A stretch of DNA of 64,000 nucleotides from Shewanella mangrovi (GTDB lineage: Bacteria > Pseudomonadota > Gammaproteobacteria > Enterobacterales > Shewanellaceae): assembly GCF_000753795.1 (NCBI RefSeq), contig NZ_JPEO01000001.1, positions 310,001 to 374,000 on the forward strand, given 5' to 3'. Both the position numbers and the translations under genes were made by a program. Shown here in pieces: positions 10,901 to 17,908 of the stretch. The stretch's first letter is position 1. Every line of letters starts with the position of its first letter. A model generated the notes under the pieces. That model saw nothing but the letters and a program-made list of their open reading frames with translations. It was not told the origin of the DNA and ran no database searches.

Positions 10901-11131
10901 GTCGATGCCGACCATTAAGCCTTTTTTATCATATTGACGTACTTTGCTGACGAGGTCGTGGGCACCTTGGGTCACTTTAGTGATGGTGGCGTCATCCGCC
11001 GGTACCAGCTTAATCAACTCTTTAAGGTACAGTTCCTCATCCACGATGTAATTGTCGCTGATGGCGGTAAAGAGTTCGTCGAGAGTGGCATTGTCATAAT
11101 AGCCAGCAAGTATTTCGCTCGCTTTAAACAT
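7958..11131 (-). CDS. putA: Bifunctional proline dehydrogenase / P5C dehydrogenase PutA
   Basis: A 1057-residue enzyme that oxidises proline to glutamate in two steps, passing electrons to the quinone pool and NAD+. The FAD-binding proline dehydrogenase barrel covers roughly residues 100-520, including RLHGMGQELYD. The aldehyde dehydrogenase half follows, with ETGGQNAMVV and the catalytic Cys near residue 845 in SAGQRCSALR, and ends with the PFGGQGLSGTGPKAGGP segment. E. coli PutA is about 1320 residues with an N-terminal ribbon-helix-helix repressor domain. That domain is absent here, so this PutA should not repress its own gene. The upstream region carries a CRP-like site and an inverted repeat. 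No putP is adjacent. Confidence 0.95.
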   Translation of the reverse strand: MFKASEILAGYYDNATLDELFTAISDNYIVDEELYLKELIKLVPADDATITKVTQGAHDLVSKVRQYDKKGLMVGIDAFLQQYSLETQEGIILMCLAEALLRIPDAATADALIDDKLSGAKWDEHLSKSDSVLVNASTWGLMLTGKIIKLDKNIDGTPSNLLKRLVNRVGEPVIRQAMYAAMKIMGKQFVLGRSVKEALKNSEASRKLGYTHSYDMLGEAALTAKDAQKYYNDYAHAIAELGANQYDESLAPRPTISIKLSALHPRYEVANKDRVMTELYDTVIRLIEHARRLNVGIQIDAEEVDRLELSLELFQKLYTSDAAKGWGLLGLVVQAYSKRALPVLAWINKLAHTQGDIIPVRLVKGAYWDSELKWAQQAGESGYPLYTRKSNTDLSYLACARFLLSEKTAGAIYPQFATHNAQTVSAIIDIAGQRQFEFQRLHGMGQELYDTLLAESKSLTVRIYAPIGAHKDLLPYLVRRLLENGANSSFVHKLIDPKTPIESLIQHPAVAATKYATLANNKIALPADIYGSQRKNSKGLNMNIISESTPFFKALETFKTQQWQAAPLVDGKILAGSEQAVVSPYDTTQQVGTVVHANDAAIEQALTSASAAFSDWCRTPVEQRAAALQKLADLLEEHRDELIALCTREAGKSLQDGIDEVREAVDFCRYYAINAKKMMAKPELLQGPTGELNELFLQGRGVFVCISPWNFPLAIFLGQITAALATGNTVIAKPAEQTCLIGYRAVQLAHEAGIPSNVLQYLPGAGSVGAKLTSDERIGGVCFTGSTGTAKAINRALANREGAIIPLIAETGGQNAMVVDSTSQPEQVVNDVVASSFTSAGQRCSALRVLYLQEDIAERTLDILKGAMNELTIGHPGELKTDVGPVIDATAKANLTGHIEHIKQVGKLLKQVELPANCANGHFVAPTAVEINSIKVLEKEQFGPILHVVRYQAEDLPKVIDEINSTGYGLTLGIHSRNEGQALAVADKVNVGNVYINRNQIGAVVGVQPFGGQGLSGTGPKAGGPHYLQRFVTEKTRTNNITAIGGNATLLSLGDAE

Positions 11132-11182
11132 AATTTTTATCCATCCAAGCCAAGAGGCAGTTAAGGGCTGCTAAACATCTCA

Positions 11183-11287
11183 GATGCGAATAGCGCTTAT
11201 AGTTTTTATTGACCATCAGGCGCTTGCGCGCAGCGATTATACCTACAAAATGTGATCTAGGGCACTTACTGAGATGCTATTCGCATC
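11183..11287 (-). promoter_or_regulatory. Spaced inverted repeat upstream of putA
   Basis: GATGCGAATAGC (11183-11194) recurs as its exact reverse complement GCTATTCGCATC (11276-11287), 81 bases apart. The right copy also forms a smaller palindrome, GATGC-N5-GCATC (11273-11287). The pair brackets the presumed putA promoter region and could be a looping operator for a separate regulator. Confidence 0.45.
11251..11266. promoter_or_regulatory. CRP-like site upstream of putA
   Basis: TGTGATCTAGGGCACT matches the TGTGA-N6-TCACA CRP consensus fully in the left half and in three of five positions in the right half. It lies about 120 bases before the putA ATG and between the arms of the GATGCGAATAGC repeat, which suits catabolite control of proline use. 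Confidence 0.45.
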
Positions 11288-11333
11288 GGCGTTTAGTTAC
11301 CAAGTTTTTCAAATTGATTTATATAACAAAAAC

Positions 11334-11364
11334 AAAAAAGGCAGTGTTTGAAAACACTGCCTTT
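11334..11364 (-). terminator. Terminator of the ygiM-like gene
   Basis: AAAGGCAGTGTTT and AACACTGCCTTT form the stem. On the minus strand it is followed by a long T-run, directly past the ygiM-like stop codon. Confidence 0.82.
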
Positions 11365-11382
11365 GTCAGCAAATATGTACGC

Positions 11383-11961
11383 TTAAAACCAACGGTCGCG
11401 CTTTTTCGCCCGTGGGCGAGGCAGATACACTAACACCACCGCAATTAAGGCGCCGATAGCGGCAATTAAGCCACCTTCACGCCACATTTTGTATTGCGCA
11501 TCGTCGTGCAATGCTGTGAGTTGCTGCTGCGCTTCATCACGGTCTTTAGTCGCTTGCGACAGCGCTTGCTTGGCTTCAGCCAGCTGAGATTTCAATTCAT
11601 CAATCTGCGAGCTTTCTTGTGCTTTGGCGCTGATGGCTGACTGCATCTGTTGCTGAGCCTGTTGCAACTGACTTTGCAGATCCGGCAATTGATAACGGAA
11701 GGTTGTATGTTGCGTTAGAAAATCGGTTTTAACCCAACCCTCGCGTTCTTTGTGATCGATGATTTTACTGTAGTCACCGTCAGTTTCACCCGTCAGGGTA
11801 ATTTTTTGCCCAGCCTCAATACTGCCCAGTATACGGTATTGATTGCCCGGACCACCATGGATGTAAATGTAGATATCGTCGGAAATGTAGCCCGTTTGTT
11901 CCTCAGCAATAGTGGCTGATGCGAACAGCAGTGTTCCAATGAGTAAAATCCCTCTTAGCAC
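11383..11961 (-). CDS. ygiM: YgiM-like SH3-domain membrane protein (TIGR04211 family)
   Basis: 192 residues from the GTG at 11961. A signal-peptide-like N-terminus (hydrophobic, ending SATIAEE) leads into an SH3-like domain (YISDDIYIYIHGGPGNQYR, then EGWVKTDFL). An alpha-helical coiled coil follows at about 80-160, then one transmembrane helix (IAAIGALIAVVLVYL) and a basic tail (RPRAKKR). This is the layout of E. coli YgiM, whose gene lies beside ygiF, as here. The frame extends upstream to 12036, but that stretch encodes the pit operon terminator hairpin, so I place the start at the GTG. It is a membrane-anchored envelope protein of unclear role. Confidence 0.78.
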   Translation of the reverse strand: MLRGILLIGTLLFASATIAEEQTGYISDDIYIYIHGGPGNQYRILGSIEAGQKITLTGETDGDYSKIIDHKEREGWVKTDFLTQHTTFRYQLPDLQSQLQQAQQQMQSAISAKAQESSQIDELKSQLAEAKQALSQATKDRDEAQQQLTALHDDAQYKMWREGGLIAAIGALIAVVLVYLPRPRAKKRDRWF

Positions 11962-12021
11962 GGGTGAAGTCTCAGTCTGTAAATGTTGAGCCCATGCTAG
12001 GGGATCTTGCCTTGAAAATGC

Positions 12022-12049
12022 AAGAGGGAAGCGCAATGGCTTCCCTCTT
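12022..12049 (-). terminator. Hairpin terminator after the phosphate transporter operon
   Basis: The perfect 11-bp arms AAGAGGGAAGC and GCTTCCCTCTT flank a six-base loop, 41 bases past the pitA stop. The T-tract on the minus strand is weak. The position also argues against an upstream start for the ygiM-like gene. Confidence 0.65.
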
Positions 12050-12089
12050 ATCAGCTTGATTTGTCCTGAATTTACTCAGCAAGTATGCC

Positions 12090-13358
12090 TTAGCTGAACA
12101 CACCCTTAATGGTGAAGAAAAACAGGATAGATAAACCGGCACCAGCCGGTAGGGTCACGACCCAAGACACCACGATGTTGCGTACAACGTTGATGTTGAT
12201 AGCGGCGATACCGCGAGCCATACCGACACCTAATACCGCACCTACCAAGGTTTGTGTAGTAGAAATTGGCAAACCGGTACCTGAAGCGATAACTACCGTA
12301 CTCGCCGCAGCAAGTTCCGCCGCAAAACCACGGCTTGGCGTTAAGTGAGTAATGTTCTTACCGATGGTTTGCATTACGCGCTTACCGAAGATAGCCAAAC
12401 CACAGACAATACCGAAAGCACCTACTGGCAGAATCCACCAGACTAAAGGTGATTTACCGGCGATTTCGCCACCGCTGCTAACGACTGATACCACTGCTGC
12501 CAACGGACCAATCGCGTTAGCTACGTCGTTAGAACCGTGGGCGAACGCCATACAACAAGCGGTCACAATCATCAGAATGCCAAACACTTTTTCTACGTTG
12601 TTGTAGTTAGCTTGACGTTCATTTTTTTCGTTCATCTTTAGACGTTGAATGACAAACTTGCCACACAAACCCACGATGACAGCGATAATCAGTGCAACAC
12701 CATAGGCTTCGCTGGTTTCAAGTTTTAAACCAACGTGTTTCAAACCTTTAGTGATCGTCACCAGCGACATGACAAATGCCGCAATTGCCATGTAAAACGG
12801 GACATACTTTTTCGCGTTGGCCAGTGGATCTTCAGTGTTGAAAATCAACCTTTGAACACTCTGGAAGATACAGAACGCGATAAAGCCTGATATTGCTGGC
12901 GTTACAATCCAAGAGCCGACAATACCAACCACTTTGCCCCAAGATACGGCATCACTGCCGACACCAACCGCCGCAAAGCCGATGATAGCGCCCACAATAG
13001 AGTGAGTGGTTGACACTGGCCAGCCCAAGGCTGACGCTACAACCAACCAGATACCCGCTGCCAGCAATGATGCAATCATGCCGTAAACCAGTAACTCTGG
13101 TGCGTTAACAAAGTATTGAGAATCGATAATGCCTTTGCGAATAGTACTGGTGACTTCACCACCAGCAAGATATGCACCGGCAAATTCAAAAATCATTGCG
13201 ATGATAATCGCTTGTTTGATGGTTACTGCGTTGGCACCTACAGATGTACCCATCGCATTCGCTACGTCGTTGGCTCCAATACCCCAAGCCATAAGAAATC
13301 CAAAGAGTGCAGCAATTCCGATCAACCAAGGACCGTTAGTTACTAATACCTCAACCAT
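12090..13358 (-). CDS. Inorganic phosphate transporter, PiT family
   Basis: A 422-residue inner-membrane low-affinity phosphate carrier. The two inverted PiT signature repeats are visible: GANDVANAMGTSVGA near residue 27 and GSNDVANAIGPLAAV near 273, each followed by hydrophobic helices and a PISTTQTLVGAVLGVG/PVSTTHSIVGAIIGF motif. It moves phosphate, often as a metal-phosphate complex, driven by protons or sodium. It follows the PhoU-like gene by 27 bases and shares its promoter, which carries a Pho box, so expression is probably raised by phosphate starvation. Whether it corresponds to PitA or a sodium-linked variant is not decided. Confidence 0.92.
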   Translation of the reverse strand: MVEVLVTNGPWLIGIAALFGFLMAWGIGANDVANAMGTSVGANAVTIKQAIIIAMIFEFAGAYLAGGEVTSTIRKGIIDSQYFVNAPELLVYGMIASLLAAGIWLVVASALGWPVSTTHSIVGAIIGFAAVGVGSDAVSWGKVVGIVGSWIVTPAISGFIAFCIFQSVQRLIFNTEDPLANAKKYVPFYMAIAAFVMSLVTITKGLKHVGLKLETSEAYGVALIIAVIVGLCGKFVIQRLKMNEKNERQANYNNVEKVFGILMIVTACCMAFAHGSNDVANAIGPLAAVVSVVSSGGEIAGKSPLVWWILPVGAFGIVCGLAIFGKRVMQTIGKNITHLTPSRGFAAELAAASTVVIASGTGLPISTTQTLVGAVLGVGMARGIAAININVVRNIVVSWVVTLPAGAGLSILFFFTIKGVFS

Positions 13359-13385
13359 ACTGTAACCTTGTAATGTTATTCTTTT

Positions 13386-14066
13386 TTAAACGCGAGCTAA
13401 CATCAGCTCAAGACGTGAACCAACCCGTTCCGCAAGATCTGCTAGGTCTCCGACCCATTCAATTACCTTATAAAGGATCATTACGTCGATTGGATTCAAG
13501 CCTGGCTCCAGCGCATAAAGTTGACGGCGGATCTGGATTTGCAGATCATCAGTGTCTTCTTCAATGAGGTCGAGCTCGCTGATCATCTTGGCAACCAACT
13601 CTACTTCGCGGCCACGGAAGCCCGCTTCAAGCAGATCGTCAAGTTCGTTAATCGCTTCTTTTGCCAATGCAACAGCGTCTAAACAGCGTTGCAGATAAGC
13701 AATGAAAGGAGTTTGAATTGCTTGTGGTACAAGCAGTTGACGGCCGATAACACGACCAGAGATGTCTTTAGCCTTGTTGGCGATCTTGTCTTGTTGGGTT
13801 AACAGTTCCAACAAGTCGGTACGCTCAACGGGCATAAACAAACCACCGGGCAATGTCAGACGAATTTCACGCTTCAATGTATCAGCGTCTTTTTCTTCCT
13901 GACTGATGGTTTTACGAATGGTGACTGCACTGTCCCAATCTCCGGCAATGGTAGCTTCAAAAAAAGGTACCAGCAAAGAAGCACAATCGTATACTTTGTC
14001 GATATGCTCTTGCAGCGGTTTAATCGGCGACTTGGCGAACACGCCTAAAATAGAGTTTACTGGCAT
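13386..14066 (-). CDS. DUF47 / TIGR00153 PhoU-like protein, partner of PiT
   Basis: A 226-residue, almost wholly alpha-helical protein with the acidic and basic heptads of the DUF47 (TIGR00153) family, a relative of PhoU. Such genes are regularly paired with PiT transporters, as here, and are thought to tune transport or bind metal through helical bundles. A conserved E-x3-D-type segment (EEKDADTLKREIR) is present. It is the first gene of the unit, with the Pho box about 150 bases upstream. It is cytoplasmic, with no signal peptide. Confidence 0.88.
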   Translation of the reverse strand: MPVNSILGVFAKSPIKPLQEHIDKVYDCASLLVPFFEATIAGDWDSAVTIRKTISQEEKDADTLKREIRLTLPGGLFMPVERTDLLELLTQQDKIANKAKDISGRVIGRQLLVPQAIQTPFIAYLQRCLDAVALAKEAINELDDLLEAGFRGREVELVAKMISELDLIEEDTDDLQIQIRRQLYALEPGLNPIDVMILYKVIEWVGDLADLAERVGSRLELMLARV

Positions 14067-14170
14067 AGCCGTTTACCTACTCAGCTTAGTTCCACTATTG
14101 GAAACGCGGGCGAATGTTAACCCATGCGTTCTGTTATTGAAACTGTGATTTTCACTCGGTAACGATAGTT

Positions 14171-14195
14171 TTGATATATTTGGGTTATATATCAA
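14171..14195. promoter_or_regulatory. AT-rich inverted repeat between the pit operon and ygiF
   Basis: TTGATATAT and ATATATCAA form perfect 9-base arms around a seven-base centre. It lies between the Pho box and the pit operon start, so it may include the -10 region or be a separate operator. Confidence 0.4.
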
Positions 14196-14219
14196 GGCCG
14201 CGAAGAGTAAGACACTTTT

Positions 14220-14238
14220 ATGACAATTGTGTGACATA
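14220..14238 (-). promoter_or_regulatory. Pho box (PhoB-binding site) for the pit operon
   Basis: Read toward the pit genes, the site is TATGTCACACAATTGTCAT: two TGTCAY half-sites 11 bases apart, in the layout of the E. coli Pho box (CTGTCATAWAWCTGTCAY). Its orientation matches the direction of the phosphate transporter operon. A third, out-of-phase TGACA lies at 14251. Confidence 0.65.
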
Positions 14239-14295
14239 AAGGTGTATGTATGACAATTTTATTATGATTTGATGACGAAGTGAGCCATTTACAGC

Positions 14296-15264
14296 ATGTC
14301 AAATAACCAACAAACTCAAGAAATAGAACTCAAATTACTGCTGCATCCCGATCATATTTCTGCATTAAAAAACGCGATAAATCAACTGGCTAATCTTAAA
14401 CATGGCGAAGAGAAAGTATTAGTTAACCGCTATTTTGATACGTCGGAGCTCGCGCTGCGTCAGTTAGATATGGGGTTGCGGGTGCGCGGTTGTAATGGGG
14501 CTTTGGAACAGACGATAAAAACAGCAGGTCAGGTTGTCGGTGGTTTGCACAGTCGCCCAGAATACAATGTGGATATCAGCACTGATGAACCAAATTTAAT
14601 CTTGTTTCCGGCTGATATTTGGCCCGCATCAACGGATATCGAGCTGCTGCAGCAGCAACTTAAGTGTATTTTTAGTACTGATTTTACTCGTACCACATGG
14701 CTAATCCAGCACGACAATGCTCAGGTTGAAGTGGCCGTTGACCAAGGTTGGGTGGCGGCAAACGGCAAGCAAGAGCCGATTTGTGAACTGGAGTTTGAGC
14801 TGTTTTCTGGCAATGCTGCCACCTTATTAATGTTGGCGCAGCAAGTTGCCACAGTTGTGCCTGTACGTTTAGGTAAGGCGAGTAAAGCGCAGCGGGGCTA
14901 TCGTTTGGCTGGACAACAACAGCCGCAAAAGCCGGATGCTACGCTAGTGGATGGTATGTCGTTAGGGCAATGGCTGAATAGTTGGCAAACCTTAGAGGAT
15001 GCGATGAGCTGCTTTGCTGATGATGCTGAACTCTGCCAGCAGTATTGGCAGTGGTTGACAGACTTGTTAGCCGCTTTGCCTCGCGTATTGGGGGAACGTG
15101 CATTGGATGAGTCGATTAGCGGATTAGCGCTGTGGCTGATCGGTGCATCGCTACAAGACGAGGAGATTGCGCCAACGCTGCAACTGGCGCATTTGCAGCA
15201 AGATTTACGTTACGGACAACTGCAGTTGCAATTAATGCGTCTGCTTTTGCTTAAATCTGCCTAA
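14296..15264 (+). CDS. ygiF: CYTH-domain inorganic triphosphatase YgiF
   Basis: A 322-residue enzyme whose N-terminal EIELKLLL is the defining ExExK motif of CYTH tunnel phosphatases. The tunnel continues with VNRYFDT, LRVRG, EQTIKT, ICELEFELF and LGKASKAQRGY through about residue 205. E. coli YgiF is 433 residues, a CYTH domain plus a CHAD domain that may bind polyphosphate. Here only about 115 residues follow the CYTH part, so the CHAD half is shortened or divergent. It hydrolyses tripolyphosphate. It diverges from the phosphate transporter operon, which fits a phosphate-related setting, although ygiF neighbours glnE in E. coli as well. Confidence 0.85.
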   Translation: MSNNQQTQEIELKLLLHPDHISALKNAINQLANLKHGEEKVLVNRYFDTSELALRQLDMGLRVRGCNGALEQTIKTAGQVVGGLHSRPEYNVDISTDEPNLILFPADIWPASTDIELLQQQLKCIFSTDFTRTTWLIQHDNAQVEVAVDQGWVAANGKQEPICELEFELFSGNAATLLMLAQQVATVVPVRLGKASKAQRGYRLAGQQQPQKPDATLVDGMSLGQWLNSWQTLEDAMSCFADDAELCQQYWQWLTDLLAALPRVLGERALDESISGLALWLIGASLQDEEIAPTLQLAHLQQDLRYGQLQLQLMRLLLLKSA

Positions 15265-15271
15265 GATACAC

Positions 15272-15302
15272 GGCTAACGGCGGTGCCCAATTGTCGTTAG
15301 CC
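15272..15302. terminator. Weak hairpin between ygiF and the K+ channel gene
   Basis: GGCTAACG and CGTTAGCC pair across a 15-base loop between the convergent stops. There is no strong T-run, so termination is likely but weak. Confidence 0.4.
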
Positions 15303-15309
15303 TTCGCTA

Positions 15310-16143
15310 TTATTCGTTTGGCTTTGACTCAGAGGTTGCTGTTGGCGCCTGAGATGATTGCGCCGTTGCCAATTCAAGTTTTAAGTTAGCTATTTCGTTC
15401 ATCATCTGTTGCTGGTTTTGCTCCATGCGACTCAGCACCACATCAATCTCTTCACGCATCTCTTTGCGCTGGCTTTCGCGGTTCTCTTCTTCATCTGGCG
15501 CCACAAACAAAGATGCCATATAGCCGGATATAACCCCGAAGAAGCTAACACCGCAGATAATGACGACACCACCAATCACGTGTCCAACGGTGGTGACCGG
15601 ATAAAAGTCACCATATCCGACTGTAGAAATGGTGACTAACGACCACCAAATGGCATCCTCAGCAGATTTGATATTGGCGCCATCTATGCCGTTTTCCACC
15701 AGTAAAATGAGTACCGATGAAAAGGCGATAATAGTGACCATCGCCACCATTAAACTGGCCAGCGTTGCTTGTCTGCGTTGTTTCAGCAGCATGGCAAAGA
15801 GTGAACGACTCATGCGGATGAGGCGGATCACCCGCAAAATTTGGAATAATCTGGCAAACCGTAATGGTTCGATGGCAGGAATACTGGCGATAAAATCAAC
15901 CCAGTGCAGCTTTAGATAATGCTTTTTGTCATGGGCCTGAAATAGACCGACAAAAAAATGCAATAGAAAGATCACACAGATGCCAGTGTCGATGAGAAAC
16001 AGTAACCGTTTAGTTTCCTTATCCAAGGGGACAAAGGTCATCAGTATGATCAAAATGACCGATACGAACGACAGCAGCATCATTGCTAACTCAAACGGGC
16101 TGATAACTTCGTTTGCTATGGACCAACGGTATTTGTGTGCCAT
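15310..16143 (-). CDS. Voltage-gated-type potassium channel
   Basis: A 277-residue six-helix channel subunit. The selectivity filter TVGYGD is at 174-179, preceded by the pore helix WWSLVTIS and followed by the last membrane helix. An arginine-bearing S4-like helix (FARLFQILRVIRLIRMSR, about 97-114) suggests voltage sensing. The C-terminus (about 215-277) is a charged, Gln/Glu-rich coiled coil that could tetramerise. It is the last gene of the PspA-type island, 69 bases after the ribbon-helix-helix gene, and is probably co-transcribed. Ion channels recur beside such PspA loci, which implies a role in membrane potential or envelope stress. That role is inference. Confidence 0.85.
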   Translation of the reverse strand: MAHKYRWSIANEVISPFELAMMLLSFVSVILIILMTFVPLDKETKRLLFLIDTGICVIFLLHFFVGLFQAHDKKHYLKLHWVDFIASIPAIEPLRFARLFQILRVIRLIRMSRSLFAMLLKQRRQATLASLMVAMVTIIAFSSVLILLVENGIDGANIKSAEDAIWWSLVTISTVGYGDFYPVTTVGHVIGGVVIICGVSFFGVISGYMASLFVAPDEEENRESQRKEMREEIDVVLSRMEQNQQQMMNEIANLKLELATAQSSQAPTATSESKPNE

Positions 16144-16212
16144 GATTTTATTGCAGTTTTTGTCACGATAATGACAGGTTAAAAAGAATAACCCTGACTG
16201 TAAATGGCGAAT

Positions 16213-16542
16213 TTATTCCTGTTCGTTGACGTAACAGACTAAATCTTCAAGTACGCGCTTTTTGATATCGAGTTGTGCATCAACAGGTAAGCCATATTTC
16301 TCGGCGAGTTGCACATAATCTTCAGCGCTCAAGGAAACCGTTAGGCGAGGGCGTTTGGGGCGGCGTGACACGCTAAGCCCCAAAATCATGCGGATTTGAT
16401 CAGATGGGCTAACCCCCCGGTCCAACGCTGCTTTGCGAATGGAATACTGGAAATTTTCATCCAAGTCGAACGCGACCTGAGTGGCTTTGGCGGCTTTTTG
16501 GTTTTGCAGCCATTTTTCCGGTAATGGGTGGTCTTTACTCAT
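16213..16542 (-). CDS. Probable tandem ribbon-helix-helix DNA-binding protein
   Basis: A 109-residue basic protein of no named family I recognise. Two segments follow the ribbon-helix-helix pattern. Residues 21-56 have a TQVAFDLDE strand, then FQYSIRKAALDRG and SPSDQIRMILGL helices. Residues 66-103 have an RLTVSLSAE strand, then DYVQLAEKYG and an IKKRVLEDLV helix. A basic linker (RRPKRPR) joins them. One chain could thus supply a dimer-like DNA-binding unit. It lies six bases after DUF2491 in the island operon and could be the regulator that binds the 13-bp palindromes upstream. The fold is read by eye and needs a structure prediction. Confidence 0.6.
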   Translation of the reverse strand: MSKDHPLPEKWLQNQKAAKATQVAFDLDENFQYSIRKAALDRGVSPSDQIRMILGLSVSRRPKRPRLTVSLSAEDYVQLAEKYGLPVDAQLDIKKRVLEDLVCYVNEQE

Positions 16543-16548
16543 TGATAT

Positions 16549-17202
16549 TTACTCTCCGGGCCAGTATTCGCGAATATCACTCAATGGTCGATAGAGTGTC
16601 AGCATGACATCAGTGTCACCGCCTTCATACACTTCTATCTCGATGGCGTGAGATTCCTGGCTATCCAATAACTCATAGGATTCAAAAGGTTCACCGGGAT
16701 TATTTTCCATATATTGAGAAGGTTTACCATTGCGGTAATCTTTTTTATGGAAATATCCGAACTGGGCAAAACCTGTTTGGTAGTACTGCTTACCGAGCCA
16801 TTGTTCAAACTGAGCGGTTTCGTTTTCGATTGGCAGTGGTGCCAATTCTGCTTTACCGGGTTCTTCAAAAATCTCGGCAAAAGCATCCATATCGAACAGC
16901 GCTTCAACATCTGCACGGTGCAGTTTAAGCGAAAAACTCAACCAGACTTCGTCGTCTTCATCGAGTCCCATGAACAGAGTATCACCAAGTTTGCCTTTCA
17001 GCACCCATTCAGGAGAGTGTTCGCGTTCAAATTCATAAGTATTGACCGCTTCTACACGCAACTGCTGCCCCCGCAGTTGCGGAGGCAGGGCAAAGCTGTC
17101 GTCAAGGGAGATCATATCACCGACATTGAGCTGTGACGGATGATTCAGCTTCCGTGCTGGCGTTGTCTCGTCGCTGCCAAACAGCTTGCCAAAGAAGCCC
17201 AT
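16549..17202 (-). CDS. yjfK: DUF2491 family protein (YjfK-like)
   Basis: A 217-residue soluble, acidic protein resembling E. coli YjfK (about 219 residues). It begins MGFFGKLFG, a short amphipathic start similar to that of its PspA neighbour and perhaps membrane-touching, then a beta-rich region and a central acidic stretch. AAAGGAG inside the end of the PspA-type gene lies seven bases before its ATG, and the intergenic gap is two bases, so the genes are tightly coupled. The order PspA-DUF2491 is the same as yjfJ-yjfK. Molecular function is unknown. Confidence 0.72.
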   Translation of the reverse strand: MGFFGKLFGSDETTPARKLNHPSQLNVGDMISLDDSFALPPQLRGQQLRVEAVNTYEFEREHSPEWVLKGKLGDTLFMGLDEDDEVWLSFSLKLHRADVEALFDMDAFAEIFEEPGKAELAPLPIENETAQFEQWLGKQYYQTGFAQFGYFHKKDYRNGKPSQYMENNPGEPFESYELLDSQESHAIEIEVYEGGDTDVMLTLYRPLSDIREYWPGE

Positions 17203-17204
17203 CC

Positions 17205-17897
17205 TTAGGCTCCTTTCTTCGCTTTCAAACGTTCCAGTACGTCATTGGCACTGTTTTTTTGCTCACCGATACCGGCTTCAGCCAATTTGGCTTTGAGCGA
17301 CTTATCACTGTTTTCATCTTCCAGTGTTTCAGCCGCTTTTAAGCGGTCGTCAAACTGCTGTTGGCGCGCTTTAATACGTTCCAGTGAATCTTTTGCATTC
17401 AGCAGCTTAGAGTTGCTTGACGCAAATGAGTCAGTGATGGAAGCGGTTGCTTTCTGCACGCTTTCGGTGGTTTTTACCATCGACAGTTGGCGTTGATAAT
17501 CAGCCAATTGACGTTCGGTTTTCTTCACCAAATCTTTCAGGCGTACAGCATGGTCACTAAAGCTTTGGTTCGCTGCTGTTTGTTCTTCCAGTTGCTGTTC
17601 CAGCTCCGCAATTTTTTGCGCCACTTCTAAGGCAAGAGATTCGTTGCCTTTTTCCAGCGCCTGCGTGGCATAGCCTTCATGTTCGGCAATAGAACGCTTC
17701 AGGCGCTCAACTTCGCGTGCGGCTTGCATCTCTTTCGCCATAACGTCAGTTAGGTCGCGTTTGGCTTTGGTCAGATGCTTTTCTGCATCGCGAATTTCTT
17801 GTTCAAAAATACGGGTGGCATTGGCGTCGACAATTCCTTGGCCGATTTCAGTGGCGCCACCGCGAAAAGCGGTCAGAATTTTATTTAAAATACCCAT
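17205..17897 (-). CDS. yjfJ: PspA/IM30 family membrane-stress protein (YjfJ-like)
   Basis: A 230-residue almost entirely helical protein of the PspA/IM30/Vipp1 (ESCRT-III-like) family. The N-terminal amphipathic helix MGILNKILTAFRGGATEIGQ probably binds membrane; long coiled-coil helices follow from about 25 to 190. PspA-type proteins polymerise on damaged membranes and limit proton leakage. AAGGAG precedes the ATG. It follows the DUF2170 gene by 11 bases. No pspF, pspB or pspC is nearby, so this is the YjfJ-type branch and not the classical psp operon. Control probably runs through the palindromic operators upstream, not sigma-54. Confidence 0.88.
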   Translation of the reverse strand: MGILNKILTAFRGGATEIGQGIVDANATRIFEQEIRDAEKHLTKAKRDLTDVMAKEMQAAREVERLKRSIAEHEGYATQALEKGNESLALEVAQKIAELEQQLEEQTAANQSFSDHAVRLKDLVKKTERQLADYQRQLSMVKTTESVQKATASITDSFASSNSKLLNAKDSLERIKARQQQFDDRLKAAETLEDENSDKSLKAKLAEAGIGEQKNSANDVLERLKAKKGA

Positions 17898-17908
17898 GAT
17901 GTGGCTCC

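Noticed and set aside
12022..12049. Coding part of an extended ygiM-like protein (start at 12036)
   Set aside because: The region is a perfect 11-bp hairpin placed as a terminator for the pit operon, and the signal peptide begins only at the GTG at 11961.
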